Made by a program: the position numbers and the translations under genes. Shown here piece by piece: positions 7,130 to 17,500 of a DNA stretch of 64,000 nucleotides. The notes beneath the pieces are model-generated. The model saw nothing but the letters and a program-made list of their open reading frames with translations. It was not told the origin of the DNA and ran no database searches. The stretch is from Pseudoalteromonas luteoviolacea B = ATCC 29581 (GTDB lineage Bacteria > Pseudomonadota > Gammaproteobacteria > Enterobacterales > Alteromonadaceae), in the NCBI GenBank assembly GCA_000333235.1, contig CAPN01000051.1, forward strand, positions 62,001-126,000, read 5' to 3'. How positions within the stretch are numbered: the stretch's first letter is position 1; each line of letters begins with the position of its first letter.

Positions 7130-9220
7130 TTAAAATCTAAGCTGTAGTTGCGTTTTTATGTTTCGACCAATGCCGAAATCACCGATTGCTCCGCCAGTGC
7201 CGGCAATGAGGCGGTGCTCTTTGTCAAAAAGGTTGTCTATACCAAAACGTAATGTTGTTACTGAGTTGATCTCCCAATTCACATTTGCATCGATAAGTAC
7301 ATAGCCTTCATGTTCTGTAACAACAGAGCGTCGTGTAGCTCGGTCTGTTGTTTCTACGTTTCGAGACCAATATTTGGTTGCAGATAGGCTGGCACGTGCA
7401 TCAACGTGCTCAAATTGATAACTGCTTTGCCAATGTAATTTATCGGCAGGCAAGTACCAAAGAGGCTTGGAAAGATGATCGTCACCCTCAATGCTGCTGT
7501 AACTGATTTCATTTATAAATTGACCAATAGCGTATTGAACTTCGATTTCAATACCATCGCGACCATTCTCGCCTATATTTGAATAACGAGGGTTAGGTAA
7601 CGGATTTGTTGCTGTGCTAGTTCGAGAAAGTATTTCATCATCAACATTAATGGTGAAATAGAGCGCCCGAGCCTTGAGTTGATCGTTGTTAGCAAAGAGA
7701 TTTTGACGAGCGTATGCAATGCCAAATTCTAAATTATCGCTGCGTTCAATATTGAGATCAGGGTTCGGCGAACGATTACCATATTGATCATAAAGCTCAT
7801 CAATAAGTGGGGCTCTGAACCCATCTTGATAATTCGCAAAAACATTCAAGGTTGGAGTCAGTTGGTAGCTAGCTCCAAGCGCATACGCTATTCCACTATG
7901 TGTTGTATCTGAGTTTGTATGAGCAGCTGAAAATTCGCTTGTAGGTGAAGTACGATATTGTTCATAGCGTAGGCCTGCCGTAAGTAACCAGTTTTCGAGT
8001 TTCCACTCATCTTGAACATATATGCCTGTGCGGGTTTGTTCGCCACCAGGGTGAGAGGTCATTTCTGAAATCGCAGGTTCCATTCCATATTGTTCGCATG
8101 CATACGTTTGATAGTTCACTTTAACGCAAGGTAGAGCCAGCTTTTCGGCGGTTCTGTCTTGCTGCGTCCATTGAATACCATACGTTAACATGTGATTTTG
8201 CAGTTGATAATGATTCAGCCAATCAAGGGTAAAAATGTCATAAACGTAATCAGAATAAATCCCGACAAAGTCAGCTAACATACCAACACCATCAGATTCT
8301 CGCATTTGGTTACTTGTTGTACCTAATGATAAGGTGCTAGAAAAATGTGGATTTGAATGTGGCGCGTAGTGAACTTTAGCGTTGAGAACATCTTGATTCG
8401 TTTCACGATAAACCGTGCCCCAAGCGCCAACATCCGTAGTATTAAATTCAGTACGCTGCGCGTCTTCGGTTTGTTGAACTGAAAAACTAGCACGAATATC
8501 CTCGTTAAATGCGTAATTCGCCTTTAGTAGCAGTGCGTCTAGTTTCACTTCAGAATTATTTAAGGTCTCGCCATTGGATAATTCAAAGTCATCGCTATCG
8601 CGTTTGGTCGCGGCAACTAATACGTCAAATTGTTCAGTAGGTTTTGCAAAGGCGAAGGTTGAAATATTGCGCTGTGCATTATTACTGTCATAGCCTAGCT
8701 TAACTTTTAAACCCGCTTGCTCACCGTCAAGTAAAAAATCTGAGGCATCTTTTAACTCAACGGACACATTGCCTCCGAGCGCGCCACCACCAAATAGAAC
8801 GGTATTTGTGCCGCGTTTTACTTCGACTGAGCGGTATAACTCAGGATCTGCAAGTAAACTGCCTGCACGATATTTTTCAAAGGTTTGTACCATACCATCG
8901 ATGGTTACCATGACATCTTCAGCATCACTAAACCCGCGCACATTGAATTTAAACCCGGTTAATCTTGGTCCGCCATTTGCCGAGACATTTGGTATTGCAT
9001 CTAGCGCATTAAATAAGTTGCTGATTTGCTCTTTTTCAATGGCAGAACTATCGATAACGTTAATTGCCTGACCAGAGGTTAGTACGGCTTTTTCTTTTTT
9101 GGTGGCCTGGACCGTCACCAAGTCGAGAGTACCGATCACCTCAGGTTGTTCGTTTGCAATAGCAAAGGTTGGTAGTAAAGCTGAACCAAAAAGGGCCATC
9201 GTTAATTTTGAAAAACGCAT
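7130..9220 (-). CDS. TonB-dependent heme/hemoglobin receptor
   Basis: 696 residues from the ATG at 9220 (MRFSKLTMALFGSALLPTFA, a clear signal peptide; SD TTGGAG). The frame extends to 9277 but that would put 19 polar residues before the signal peptide. After a TonB-box-like TLDLVTVQA comes the plug domain (about residues 40-160: VRGFSDAEDVMVTIDGM, EVKRGTNTVLFGGGALGG), then a 22-strand-type barrel ending in QLQLRF. The FRAP box (468-471) and an NPDL form of the NPNL box (486-489) mark the heme-receptor family. The histidine that lies between these boxes in Yersinia HemR is absent here. It is co-transcribed with hmuS and divergent from hmuTUV. Confidence 0.92.
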   Translation of the reverse strand: MRFSKLTMALFGSALLPTFAIANEQPEVIGTLDLVTVQATKKEKAVLTSGQAINVIDSSAIEKEQISNLFNALDAIPNVSANGGPRLTGFKFNVRGFSDAEDVMVTIDGMVQTFEKYRAGSLLADPELYRSVEVKRGTNTVLFGGGALGGNVSVELKDASDFLLDGEQAGLKVKLGYDSNNAQRNISTFAFAKPTEQFDVLVAATKRDSDDFELSNGETLNNSEVKLDALLLKANYAFNEDIRASFSVQQTEDAQRTEFNTTDVGAWGTVYRETNQDVLNAKVHYAPHSNPHFSSTLSLGTTSNQMRESDGVGMLADFVGIYSDYVYDIFTLDWLNHYQLQNHMLTYGIQWTQQDRTAEKLALPCVKVNYQTYACEQYGMEPAISEMTSHPGGEQTRTGIYVQDEWKLENWLLTAGLRYEQYRTSPTSEFSAAHTNSDTTHSGIAYALGASYQLTPTLNVFANYQDGFRAPLIDELYDQYGNRSPNPDLNIERSDNLEFGIAYARQNLFANNDQLKARALYFTINVDDEILSRTSTATNPLPNPRYSNIGENGRDGIEIEVQYAIGQFINEISYSSIEGDDHLSKPLWYLPADKLHWQSSYQFEHVDARASLSATKYWSRNVETTDRATRRSVVTEHEGYVLIDANVNWEINSVTTLRFGIDNLFDKEHRLIAGTGGAIGDFGIGRNIKTQLQLRF

Positions 9221-9424
9221 GAAAACTCCAAGAAAATCGTCGAAAGTGCTTGCAACATTGCCCCTTGTTCTGTGCAAGTGTGAGATAAGTTCGGGGATTA
9301 TAATACATTAAATCTAAATAAAAACAATTCGCAATTACAAATGAGTGTGTTATTCTTTTCCTCGATTTAATGACTTCAATGTTGAAGTTAGACATTAAAA
9401 TATTGTTTTAAAGGATATTTTGCT
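9221..9424. promoter_or_regulatory. Divergent promoter region of the heme locus
   Basis: The 204-bp AT-rich gap between the receptor and hmuT must hold both promoters. It contains an inverted repeat ACTTCAA-TG-TTGAAGT at 9373-9388. Around 9339-9355 (AAATGAGTGTGTTATTC) there is a degenerate Fur-like palindrome. Iron control through Fur is expected for such loci, but no site close to the consensus is present, so the operator assignment is weak. Confidence 0.35.
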
Positions 9425-10312
9425 GTGAAAAGTATTTTTGCATTTTTTGGAATAGCGTTTGCTGCACTGAGTCAAAATGTATTGGCAACCCAAAAGGATG
9501 AACTTAATCAAGCAGTCGCTCCAGAGCGCATCGTGGCATCGGGGGGCTCTATTACGGAAATCATCTTTGCATTAGGTGAGGCTCATCGCTTAGTTGGAGT
9601 GGATAGCACCAGTGTTTACCCCAAAGAAGCAACAGAATTACCGCAAATTGGCTACGTACGAAATTTAAGTCCAGAAGGCGTTTTGTCTTTACGGCCTGAT
9701 CTTCTTTTAGGTGAAGCAGATACTGGCCCTGTAAAAGTCGTAGAGCAGTTGAAAACGGCCGGTTTAACAATGCAAATTTTGCAAGGCCAAGATAGCTTTT
9801 TCGACATCGAAAAGAAAGTGCGTATTATCGCAGCCACACTAAAAGCTGAGGATAAAGGCGAGGCGCTTGTAACGTCGATTCTGCAAGCAAGAGAGCAGCG
9901 TGAAACTTTATTAGCACATGTAACGAAAAAACCCAAAGTACTCTTTGTGCTAGGTATGCGATCAGGTCAGCCTATTGTTGCTGGTAAAGATACTTCAGCT
10001 AACGAGATAATAGAAGCTGCTGGGGCGATTAACATTGCCGCAAACGCCTTTTCTGGGTGGAAACCTCTTTCACCTGAGGCAGCGGTTGCCTTGGCACCTG
10101 AAGTAATTTTAGGAATGGCAAGACATGACACAGAGACTAAAATAGATTTGAGTAAAATGAGTCATTTTGCAATGTCGCCGGCAGTGCAAAATCAACGGGT
10201 CTATGTCTTTGATGGAAATTATTTATTAGGAATGGGCCCGCGCACTCCAACTGCAGTGGTAGAGCTTATTAGAGTACTTTATCCACAATTAACTAGTGTT
10301 GTATCGCGATAG
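9425..10312 (+). CDS. hmuT: Heme ABC transporter periplasmic substrate-binding protein
   Basis: 295 residues starting at GTG 9425 after an AAAGGA SD. The signal peptide covers about residues 1-21 (FFGIAFAALSQNVLA). The TroA/BtuF-type fold is shown by RIVASGGSITEIIFALG near residue 37 and by VGVDSTSVYPKEA, which contains the Tyr that ligates heme in ShuT/HmuT. The second lobe (LFVLGMRSGQPIVAGKDTSA) and C-terminal GPRTPTAVVELI complete the family pattern. It carries heme from the receptor to the HmuUV permease. It heads a tight operon, with 9 bp to hmuU. Confidence 0.93.
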   Translation: MKSIFAFFGIAFAALSQNVLATQKDELNQAVAPERIVASGGSITEIIFALGEAHRLVGVDSTSVYPKEATELPQIGYVRNLSPEGVLSLRPDLLLGEADTGPVKVVEQLKTAGLTMQILQGQDSFFDIEKKVRIIAATLKAEDKGEALVTSILQAREQRETLLAHVTKKPKVLFVLGMRSGQPIVAGKDTSANEIIEAAGAINIAANAFSGWKPLSPEAAVALAPEVILGMARHDTETKIDLSKMSHFAMSPAVQNQRVYVFDGNYLLGMGPRTPTAVVELIRVLYPQLTSVVSR

Positions 10313-10321
10313 GAGCATACT

Positions 10322-11377
10322 ATGTTAGCGGTGTCTCGATTCTTTGTGTTTAGCACCTCGCAAAAATGCCTCGTGTTAGTTGTGCTTTCGCTTACACTCG
10401 CAACTTCTATGCTTGTTTCACTCTCCGTTGGTGGTGTCAGTATAAGCGTTGCGAATTGGCTTGCGATTGCTGCTGGTGACGCTTCGGTGCAAGGCTTATC
10501 TTCAGTACTCACGCAAATTCGACTACCCAGATTAGTATTAGCGGTAATGGTGGGAGCAAGTCTTGCTGCTACTGGTGCAGCAATGCAGGCTATTTTTCGT
10601 AATCCTCTTGCAGATCCAGGACTTATTGGGATCTCAAGTGGTGCTGCGCTAGGAGCGATTATTACGATTGTTTTGGGAAGCTCGGTACTTGGATCATTTG
10701 TCGCACTTTTTGGGCTCTATGCTATTCCTGTCGGAGCATTTTTGGGTGGCGTTGTTGTGTGTGGCTGTATTTATAGACTCACGTTAAGGGCAGGTCAGTT
10801 TAATGTAATTAGTTTATTACTTGCTGGTATTGCTATAAACGCGATAGTGGGAGCGTTTATCGGCATTTTAACGATAACGAGTAATGATCAAGAACTCCGA
10901 GATTTAACCTTTTGGAGTATGGGGTCACTTGCAGGTAATACCTTCGACATGATTTTACCAGCGCTTATTGTGATGACTTTTAGTTGTGCATCATTATACA
11001 AACAACGGATTGCTTTGAATTTATATGTCTTAGGAGAGCAATCGGCTAAGCATTTGGGTGTTGATGTCAACGCGTTAAAAAAGCGCGTATTTTTACTTAC
11101 CGCCTGTGCAGTCGGGGCTGCCGTTGCATTGTGTGGCATCATTGGTTTTGTTGGTTTTATTGTGCCTCATATTGTTCGTATGTTTTTAGGACCCGATCAT
11201 AAATATTTATTACCAGCTTCGATGCTCGGTGGTGCAATTTTAATGAGCATTGCTGATTTAGTATCCCGTACCATTGTATTGCCTTCAGAGCTACCCATTG
11301 GGCTTATAACAAGTGCCCTTGGCGGTCCGTTCTTTCTTTGGATGTTACTAAAAATGCAATCAAAACAATCGTTTTAG
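10322..11377 (+). CDS. hmuU: Heme ABC transporter permease (FecCD family)
   Basis: 351 residues, strongly hydrophobic with about ten membrane segments, as in BtuC/HmuU permeases. Family signatures: RLPRLVLAVMVGASLAATGA (TM2-3 region, including the conserved G-A-x-L-A-x-x-G-A) and IGFVGFIVPHIVRMFLGPDH, the cytoplasmic coupling region that contacts the ATPase. A GGAG SD precedes the ATG at 10322. It sits between hmuT and hmuV in one transcription unit and forms the inner-membrane channel for heme. Confidence 0.95.
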   Translation: MLAVSRFFVFSTSQKCLVLVVLSLTLATSMLVSLSVGGVSISVANWLAIAAGDASVQGLSSVLTQIRLPRLVLAVMVGASLAATGAAMQAIFRNPLADPGLIGISSGAALGAIITIVLGSSVLGSFVALFGLYAIPVGAFLGGVVVCGCIYRLTLRAGQFNVISLLLAGIAINAIVGAFIGILTITSNDQELRDLTFWSMGSLAGNTFDMILPALIVMTFSCASLYKQRIALNLYVLGEQSAKHLGVDVNALKKRVFLLTACAVGAAVALCGIIGFVGFIVPHIVRMFLGPDHKYLLPASMLGGAILMSIADLVSRTIVLPSELPIGLITSALGGPFFLWMLLKMQSKQSF

Positions 11378-11390
11378 CAGGAGTTTGACG

Positions 11391-12182
11391 ATGATTAATG
11401 CAAGAAGGCTCGCTGTTAATGTTGGCGGTAAGGTTATCTTAAATGAGGTCTCATTTGCTGTGGATGCAGGTGAGGTTGTTGCAGTTGTAGGTCCAAATGG
11501 CGCCGGTAAATCAACACTGTTAAAAGCACTCTGTGGTGATGTTACGGTGCAAAGTGGTCATATTACAATAGCAGAAAAACCGTTGCATAAATGGGACTTA
11601 AAAAGTTTAGCAAAAGTGCGAGCCGTGCTTTGCCAAAGTTATGATGTAGAGTTTCCATTCCTTGTCGATGAAATCATAAATATGGCAAGTTTTGCTCATC
11701 AATTACCTCTAGAAAAGTGGCAAGAAATAGTGAATGACGTATGTGTCAAACTGGATATAAACGAGCTACGTTCGAAGTCATTCACTCAACTTTCAGGGGG
11801 CGAAAAACAACGGGTACAGTTTGCAAGGGTGTTATGTCAATTGCAGCCAGCATTGCATCAAAAAGTACCATGTGCACTGCTTATTGATGAACCGACAGCC
11901 AATTTGGATTTATTCCATCAATTTCAAATTATGCAACTGGCTAAGCAAAGTGCAAAACAAGGTGCGGCGGTGGTGATGGTCGTGCATGATTTAGCCCTTG
12001 CAGCTAGTTTTTCAAATCGGATTTATTTGCTTGAACGGGGTGAAGTTAAAGCAAGTGGGTTACCTGATTCTGTTTTAAACATGGCTCAACTCAAACAAAC
12101 GTATAACATTCCTGCTGAGCTTAGTCAGGTCAAAGGGTGTTTACCTAGCCTTAAAGTCCATCAACACCCATTAAGTGTTTAA
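11391..12182 (+). CDS. hmuV: Heme ABC transporter ATP-binding protein
   Basis: 263 residues. Walker A is GPNGAGKST near residue 35, the Q-loop is LCQSYDVEFP, the ABC signature is LSGGEKQRVQFAR, Walker B is CALLIDEPTANLD, and the switch His is in VVHDLALA. I use the ATG at 11391, seven bases after an AGGAG; the TTG at 11385 is too close to the SD. It energises HmuU. It is the last gene of the hmuTUV unit. No tonB/exbBD lies nearby, so TonB energy must come from elsewhere in the genome. Confidence 0.95.
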   Translation: MINARRLAVNVGGKVILNEVSFAVDAGEVVAVVGPNGAGKSTLLKALCGDVTVQSGHITIAEKPLHKWDLKSLAKVRAVLCQSYDVEFPFLVDEIINMASFAHQLPLEKWQEIVNDVCVKLDINELRSKSFTQLSGGEKQRVQFARVLCQLQPALHQKVPCALLIDEPTANLDLFHQFQIMQLAKQSAKQGAAVVMVVHDLALAASFSNRIYLLERGEVKASGLPDSVLNMAQLKQTYNIPAELSQVKGCLPSLKVHQHPLSV

Positions 12183-12226
12183 TGCAAGACGACAAGATAA
12201 TCTTTAGATTACTATTGAAGGTTAAG

Positions 12227-12260
12227 AATTAGGCACTAAACTCAATAAGAAAGCCTAATT
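12227..12260 (+). promoter_or_regulatory. Inverted repeat ahead of the PAS gene
   Basis: AATTAGGC (12227-12234) and GCCTAATT (12253-12260) form perfect 8-bp arms with an 18-nt spacer, ending just before the GAGGAA SD of the PAS gene. It could be a protein-binding site or a hairpin that limits read-through or translation. Confidence 0.4.
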
Positions 12261-12272
12261 GAGGAAGTGCCT

Positions 12273-13352
12273 ATGCCATTTGGTGAACACGAATTAGAAG
12301 AGCACATGTTTTTTGGCCAACTTGTTTCTCAGTGCTCGCCTTTAGAGCTCTTAAAGCAATTATTAATGCATTCTCATCATGCAGTGGTTATTACCGATGC
12401 TGATGAAAGTAATGGCCATAAAATTGTCTATGCTAATAATGTTTTTTGTAAATCCACTGGGTATAGTTTAGCCGAGCTAGTAGGGATGTCACCGCGAATA
12501 CTGCAAGGACCAGAAAGTAACTATGAAGTGATCAAAAAAATAAAACCAGAGTTACAGCAAAAAGGTTTTTTTTATGGTGCTTCAATAAACTATCGAAAAG
12601 ATGGCTCAATCTATCCAGTTGAGTGGAATATAAGTGAAATAAAAGATCAACAAGGTAAAGTGACTCACTATATTTCAATTCAAAAAGACCTCACTAATTT
12701 AAAGCACTTAGCTCAACAGGTAAGAAGTTCAAACAAAGTTTTTAAACAATTCTACTTAAAGCATAGAGAGCAGTTCAAAGAGGATGTCGTGGAAGCGCAA
12801 GAGGTGGTTGATTCCCTTATCCAAAATGAAAAGATATATTCTGCCGGGCTGCGAGACCAAGATAATTGTGAGCTATTTGAAGAAGCGTTTTTTGATTTTT
12901 CGCCCGGAGAATTTGGGGCATTAGCGGGCAAAGAAAAAAAAGAAAAGTTAAGCGCAGAAAACTTTTTGCAAGATCAACCAATTGACGATTCAGATTTAAC
13001 GTCGCTACTAGAGTCGATTGAAGAAGTGGATGCTGAGATTGGTTTTTTGCAATCGCAGGGCATCAATAAAGAACGCGTACACAACATAGCGTCCCGTTTT
13101 CAAGAAGTAGCCAATAATCTTTATTTTTGTATCGAATTTAATGATGGTGCGCTGATCATTGATGAAGTCGCCAAGCGTTTAAATTCGATGACGGTGAGTG
13201 ATGACTTTCCACACCCATTTTTGGTGGCATTTAACCGAGAGGTTTATGATTGGCTCAAAGGCGTATTTGTAACTAAGGACTGCGAAAATGTGTTTGAAGG
13301 GGAATCGAACACGGTGGCGGCAGGGCATCAGTTATTGGCGTTTTTAAGTTAG
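12273..13352 (+). CDS. PAS-domain protein with unknown C-terminal region
   Basis: 359 residues from the ATG at 12273 (SD GAGGA; a GTG at 12267 abuts the SD). Residues about 34-141 are a single PAS domain with the LOV/PYP-like pattern: AVVITDADESNGHKIVYANN, GYSLAELVGMSPRILQGP, then YRKDGSIYPVEWNISEI. In photoactive LOV domains the GxNCRFLQ motif supplies a cysteine; here it reads GMSPRILQ, so Pro74 replaces it and flavin-adduct photochemistry is excluded. Residues 145-359 are acidic and mostly helical, with no kinase, GGDEF, EAL or MCP motif recognisable. It follows hmuV by 90 bp. A sensory or adaptor role is likely, with ligand and output unknown. Confidence 0.75.
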   Translation: MPFGEHELEEHMFFGQLVSQCSPLELLKQLLMHSHHAVVITDADESNGHKIVYANNVFCKSTGYSLAELVGMSPRILQGPESNYEVIKKIKPELQQKGFFYGASINYRKDGSIYPVEWNISEIKDQQGKVTHYISIQKDLTNLKHLAQQVRSSNKVFKQFYLKHREQFKEDVVEAQEVVDSLIQNEKIYSAGLRDQDNCELFEEAFFDFSPGEFGALAGKEKKEKLSAENFLQDQPIDDSDLTSLLESIEEVDAEIGFLQSQGINKERVHNIASRFQEVANNLYFCIEFNDGALIIDEVAKRLNSMTVSDDFPHPFLVAFNREVYDWLKGVFVTKDCENVFEGESNTVAAGHQLLAFLS

Positions 13353-13367
13353 GTATGTCGTTATGAG

Positions 13368-13400
13368 TTGAAAGCCAGCTTACATGAAGCAGGCTTTCAA
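13368..13400. terminator. Hairpin between convergent genes
   Basis: TTGAAAGCC (13368-13376) pairs with GGCTTTCAA (13392-13400), with an inner GCTT/AAGC extension. It lies between the PAS gene and the efflux adaptor. Neither side has a proper U-tract, so it may block RNases rather than terminate. Confidence 0.45.
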
Positions 13401-13429
13401 CGTTAACTCATTTTCACTATTAAGTTAGG

Positions 13430-14497
13430 TTATTGAATTTCAACTTTTTGGCCATCGTTTAGCCGTTCTGCACCGCGTATCGCTACGATTTCACCCGCCA
13501 CCAGTTCTCCCTCATCAAGCGGTCTGATTTCGACTAATTGGCCATTACCTTTTCCAACACTTACCGACACTTTCTTCGCGGTATTATCCGAAAGAATTTT
13601 TACAACATGCACGCCGTGTTGACGAAGAATAAGTGCGTCATGGTTCACAAGTAGGGCTACTGGCTGATTAAGTAAGGGGATAGTTACATCAACCAATTGG
13701 CCGCTTGCCCATTTGCTTTGTGTATCGTGTGATTGTTGGTTAAGTGCCGCTCTTACTTCAAACGTTTGTGAACGAGGATCCGTCGCTGGAATAATGGAGT
13801 CAATGGTTGCCGCAACACGATGTTGATTGTATTCATTACTGCTTGAAATGATAATATTCTGACCAAGACTAAATGCGTTTAGGTACTTGATGGGGACATA
13901 CACCCGTGCCTCGAGTTGGTGAATATCAATTAATCGCAGTAATAAGTCGGTGCGATTAACCTCACTGTTAGCCATTCGCATGCGTTGACTCACTACCCCA
14001 TCAAAAGGCGCGAATACAGAAGCTCGCGATAGAGTATCTTTGATTTGATCTACTTTGATTTCGGCAAGGCGAATATCTGATGCAGCTAAGTCACGCTGAT
14101 TTTGCATTTGTGCGACTTGTGATTTCGCGGCAACATTGGTTTTAGCGAGCGAAATTAATCGTTCGAGTTCCTGATCGTAAAACGCGAAATTAGTTTTGGC
14201 TCGAGACCACATTTCTTGATGTTGCTTTAACTCGATCTCTAATGTTCGCGTATCTAGTTTTGCTAATAGCTGGCCTTTTTTTACATAATCTCCAGGAGTA
14301 ACAATGTGTGCCAGTAGACCAGAGGTGCCGACCGCTAAATCAACGTCTCGTTTACCGAAAAGAGTGGCATGGACTTTTACTTCCGCCTGTAAAGGAGCGG
14401 CGATAACAGGTTCTACTTTGACAGGTAACACAGCAAAACTAACATTTGATTGAACCAAACAAACGGCTGCAAAAAGATAAGACAGTGTGCGTAGCAT
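13430..14497 (-). CDS. RND efflux periplasmic adaptor (membrane fusion protein)
   Basis: 355 residues with an N-terminal signal (MLRTLSYLFAAVCLVQSNVSFA). Next come the lipoyl half (LAVGTSGLLAHIVTPGDYVKKGQLLAKLD), an alpha-hairpin of about 60 residues (LELKQHQEMWSRAKTNFAFY to AEIKVDQIKD), the second lipoyl half (ASVFAPFDGVVSQRM), and beta-barrel and membrane-proximal domains. This is the HlyD/AcrA layout. It has no lipobox, so it is probably tethered differently from AcrA. It follows the RND transporter gene by 8 bp on the same strand. No outer-membrane TolC-type gene is adjacent, so the pump must recruit one encoded elsewhere. Confidence 0.9.
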   Translation of the reverse strand: MLRTLSYLFAAVCLVQSNVSFAVLPVKVEPVIAAPLQAEVKVHATLFGKRDVDLAVGTSGLLAHIVTPGDYVKKGQLLAKLDTRTLEIELKQHQEMWSRAKTNFAFYDQELERLISLAKTNVAAKSQVAQMQNQRDLAASDIRLAEIKVDQIKDTLSRASVFAPFDGVVSQRMRMANSEVNRTDLLLRLIDIHQLEARVYVPIKYLNAFSLGQNIIISSSNEYNQHRVAATIDSIIPATDPRSQTFEVRAALNQQSHDTQSKWASGQLVDVTIPLLNQPVALLVNHDALILRQHGVHVVKILSDNTAKKVSVSVGKGNGQLVEIRPLDEGELVAGEIVAIRGAERLNDGQKVEIQ

Positions 14498-14505
14498 GGT
14501 AACTC

Positions 14506-17500
14506 CTATTGATTCGCAACTAAATTCAAATGTGGTTGTTGTTGTTCCTTTGTTGGTGGAACGGGATGCTTCCCGAGTTGTAACAAGCTTGGCATTAAGA
14601 ACAGCGTAAATATTGCACTTATAGCCATTCCACCTACTATCACCGTGGCGAGACCTCGATAGATTTCCGAACCAACACCGGGCATGAGCATTAAAGGCAA
14701 CATGCCAAATAAACTTGTTAGCGTGCTTAAGTAAACAGGTCGAGCTCGGATCAATACGGCTTGCCTAACTGCATCCGTGCGAAGTAATCCTTCTTGCTCA
14801 CCTTGTCGAGTTTGGTCGACCAAAAGAATGGCATTATTGACGACTAACCCCAAGAGAATGATAAAGCCAATCATGGTAAGAAGATCAAGAGATTGAAAGG
14901 TAAATAGATTCAGCAGCCAAAGCGCAATGACACCGCCTGCTAATGCGAGAGGCATCACAAATAAGACCAATATGCTGTCTTTTGCGGACTTAAATAAAGC
15001 GGTCATCAATAAAAATAAAATAAATAAGGCTAACGCGAAATTTATCGTCATTTCATCGATTGCAGAATTCATTTGCTGGGCATTACCGGCCAGAATGACA
15101 CTCGCGTTTGTCGGTAATTGAGCCTTAACCTTTGGTAAAACTTGAGTCTGTAAAATACTCTGAGCTTCTTGTAAACTCATGTTTGCAGGTGGTGTAATTA
15201 ACACACTGACGGTACGATTACCATTGACTCGACGTAATTGGGTGGGACCTACAGTTCGTTCAATATGCGCAAGTTCACCAAGGGTTTGAATACCAGCAGC
15301 TGGCGTCGTTATTGGATATTCAGCCAGTGCTTCGGGTGAATCCCAAGGTTGGGAGCGCAATATTACGTTCATGCGTTCATTACCATTAAAGTACTCGTTG
15401 ATAAACAAGCCACTCGTGAAGGCCTGCACAGCTTGTGCTATATCTTGACGGGTTAATCCAGCTTGCGTGATCCGTCGATCGTTAGGAGATAACCGCAGTT
15501 CTGGCTCGGATAAATCTAAACTTGGTTGAGGCCTTGCTGTTGCTTCTGGCATAGCTTCCTTCACGGCAGTTAACGCAGTGGTTGCAGCCAAAAGTAAATC
15601 AGGCATATTTGGGCCACTTAAATCTAAGTTTATGGTTCGACCATCGCCACCATCATTCACCTGGATCATCGAACCTCTGAATAAAAACACTTGGGTATCA
15701 GGGAGATCGGCGAATAGTTCTTCTCGAGCAACTTTCATTAGTTCCTCGACCCGCTGTGGGTCATCTGAATAAACAAATCCCCCAGCATTAGAACCAAATA
15801 CATAAAAGTTGTAATCTTTTATATAGGGAAGTTTTTCTTTCTTGTAATGCGGATCTAACCGTTCTTTTACACGCTTAGCTAATTCATCTTCCATATAACC
15901 AATATTACCGCCTGGCGGTGTAATGAGAGAATAGAAAAAGCCGTCTGTCGGTGCTCTTGGCATAAAATCAGTTTGTGGCATAAGTGAATAGGATGCGAAT
16001 ACCGCCCCTACCATCAAAGCGCTTATCCAACTAAGTTGTTTCACCTTAGTGTCTGTTGAGCGCATGATAGTACTAGTTAAGCGTTGCCAATAATGTGCAA
16101 AAGGGTCATCAACCGCTTGTTCTGGCCAGTATTTATTGGCAATAGGGATAAGAGTAATGGCACTTAATAGTGATGCGATTACAGCAATTGAAAGAGTAAG
16201 CGCTAAGTCAGAGAATAATTGCCCCTCAATACCGGCCATAAAGAGAATAGGTAAGAAGATAGCAACACTTGTCGCTGTAGAGGCAAATAGTGCACCGGCG
16301 ACTTGGACAGATCCGCGCAGTGCTGCTTTAGCATTATCGAGTCCCTCTGACTTCAAGCGACTAATGTTTTCTTGCACAATAATGGCTGCATCAAGCACGA
16401 GGCCTACTGCAAACGCAAGACCTGCAAGCGAAACGACATTCAAACTTCGTTCAAATGCCGCGAGAGCAAGAAAAGACACGAACAGTGAAACAGGAATGGT
16501 CGAGGCGATGATAAAGGTTGTCCGCCAACCTCGTAAAAATAACCATAAAATGCCAAGCGCTAATAAAACGCCAAGTCCTAAATTACTTTTCACCAATTGT
16601 AGGGCATTACGAATGTGGACAGAGGCGTCATAACTAAGTTCGATTGAGAGACCGGCTTCTTTTAAAACACCATTATTAAGGCGAGTTATCGTGTAATTAA
16701 TTTCGTCAAGGACGGCAACGGTATTAGCATCATTGTTACGAGACAAAGTAATGTAATAGGCAGGTTTCCCATTTCGGAGTGTCAGGGCTCTGCGATCGGT
16801 CGTGGTTTCGCTTACTACTGCAATATCCCCTAAATAAATTGGACGCTCTTGAGAATAACCAATTCGCATTTGAGAGAGGTTATCGACATTATATTTGCCG
16901 GTAAAACGGACGGTATATTGACGTCGGCCAACATCGGCGATACCACCAGATGAGTCGTTTGCAGAGGATAGAGTACGGCGAATATCATTGATACTCACCC
17001 CTAAAGCAGCGGCTTTATGTGGATCAAAAGTAACGCGCAATTCTTTAGGGCGTTCAGAGGCTAAATTGACTCTCGAAACACCAGCAATCCGAGCAAGTTG
17101 AGGTTCAATTAAGTCATCAATCGCTTTTTGGTATTGTGCCATGTCTGTATGTTCAGCAAACTCTGTAGGGACTACTAATAAAGTCGCAATGCTTGGCCCT
17201 CCCGCGCCGGGTTGACCGTTTCCGCCCGCGCTGACAACCGGATCCATCGCATCTAATGGGAGTGGGGGAGCTTGGTTTAAGTTAGTTAAAACATCGAGCA
17301 TAGCTTGCTGCATGTCAGTACCAATGGCAAAACTGAGATTTATTGAACCAAATCCTTGTCCTATCTGGGTATTGACTTCTAATGCGCCGGGGGTGTTTTT
17401 AACTGCATTTTCAAGTGGTTCAATGATCATCGATTCCATTTCTTCGGGAGCAGCTTGGCGCCAACCGGAGACAATGGTGATTTGAGGTTGCTCAATGTCC

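Noticed and set aside
9339..9355. Fur box in the heme divergent region
   Set aside because: Only a degenerate match; mentioned within the promoter region but not called as a site.
12273..13352. Blue-light LOV photoreceptor
   Set aside because: The adduct cysteine is replaced by proline.
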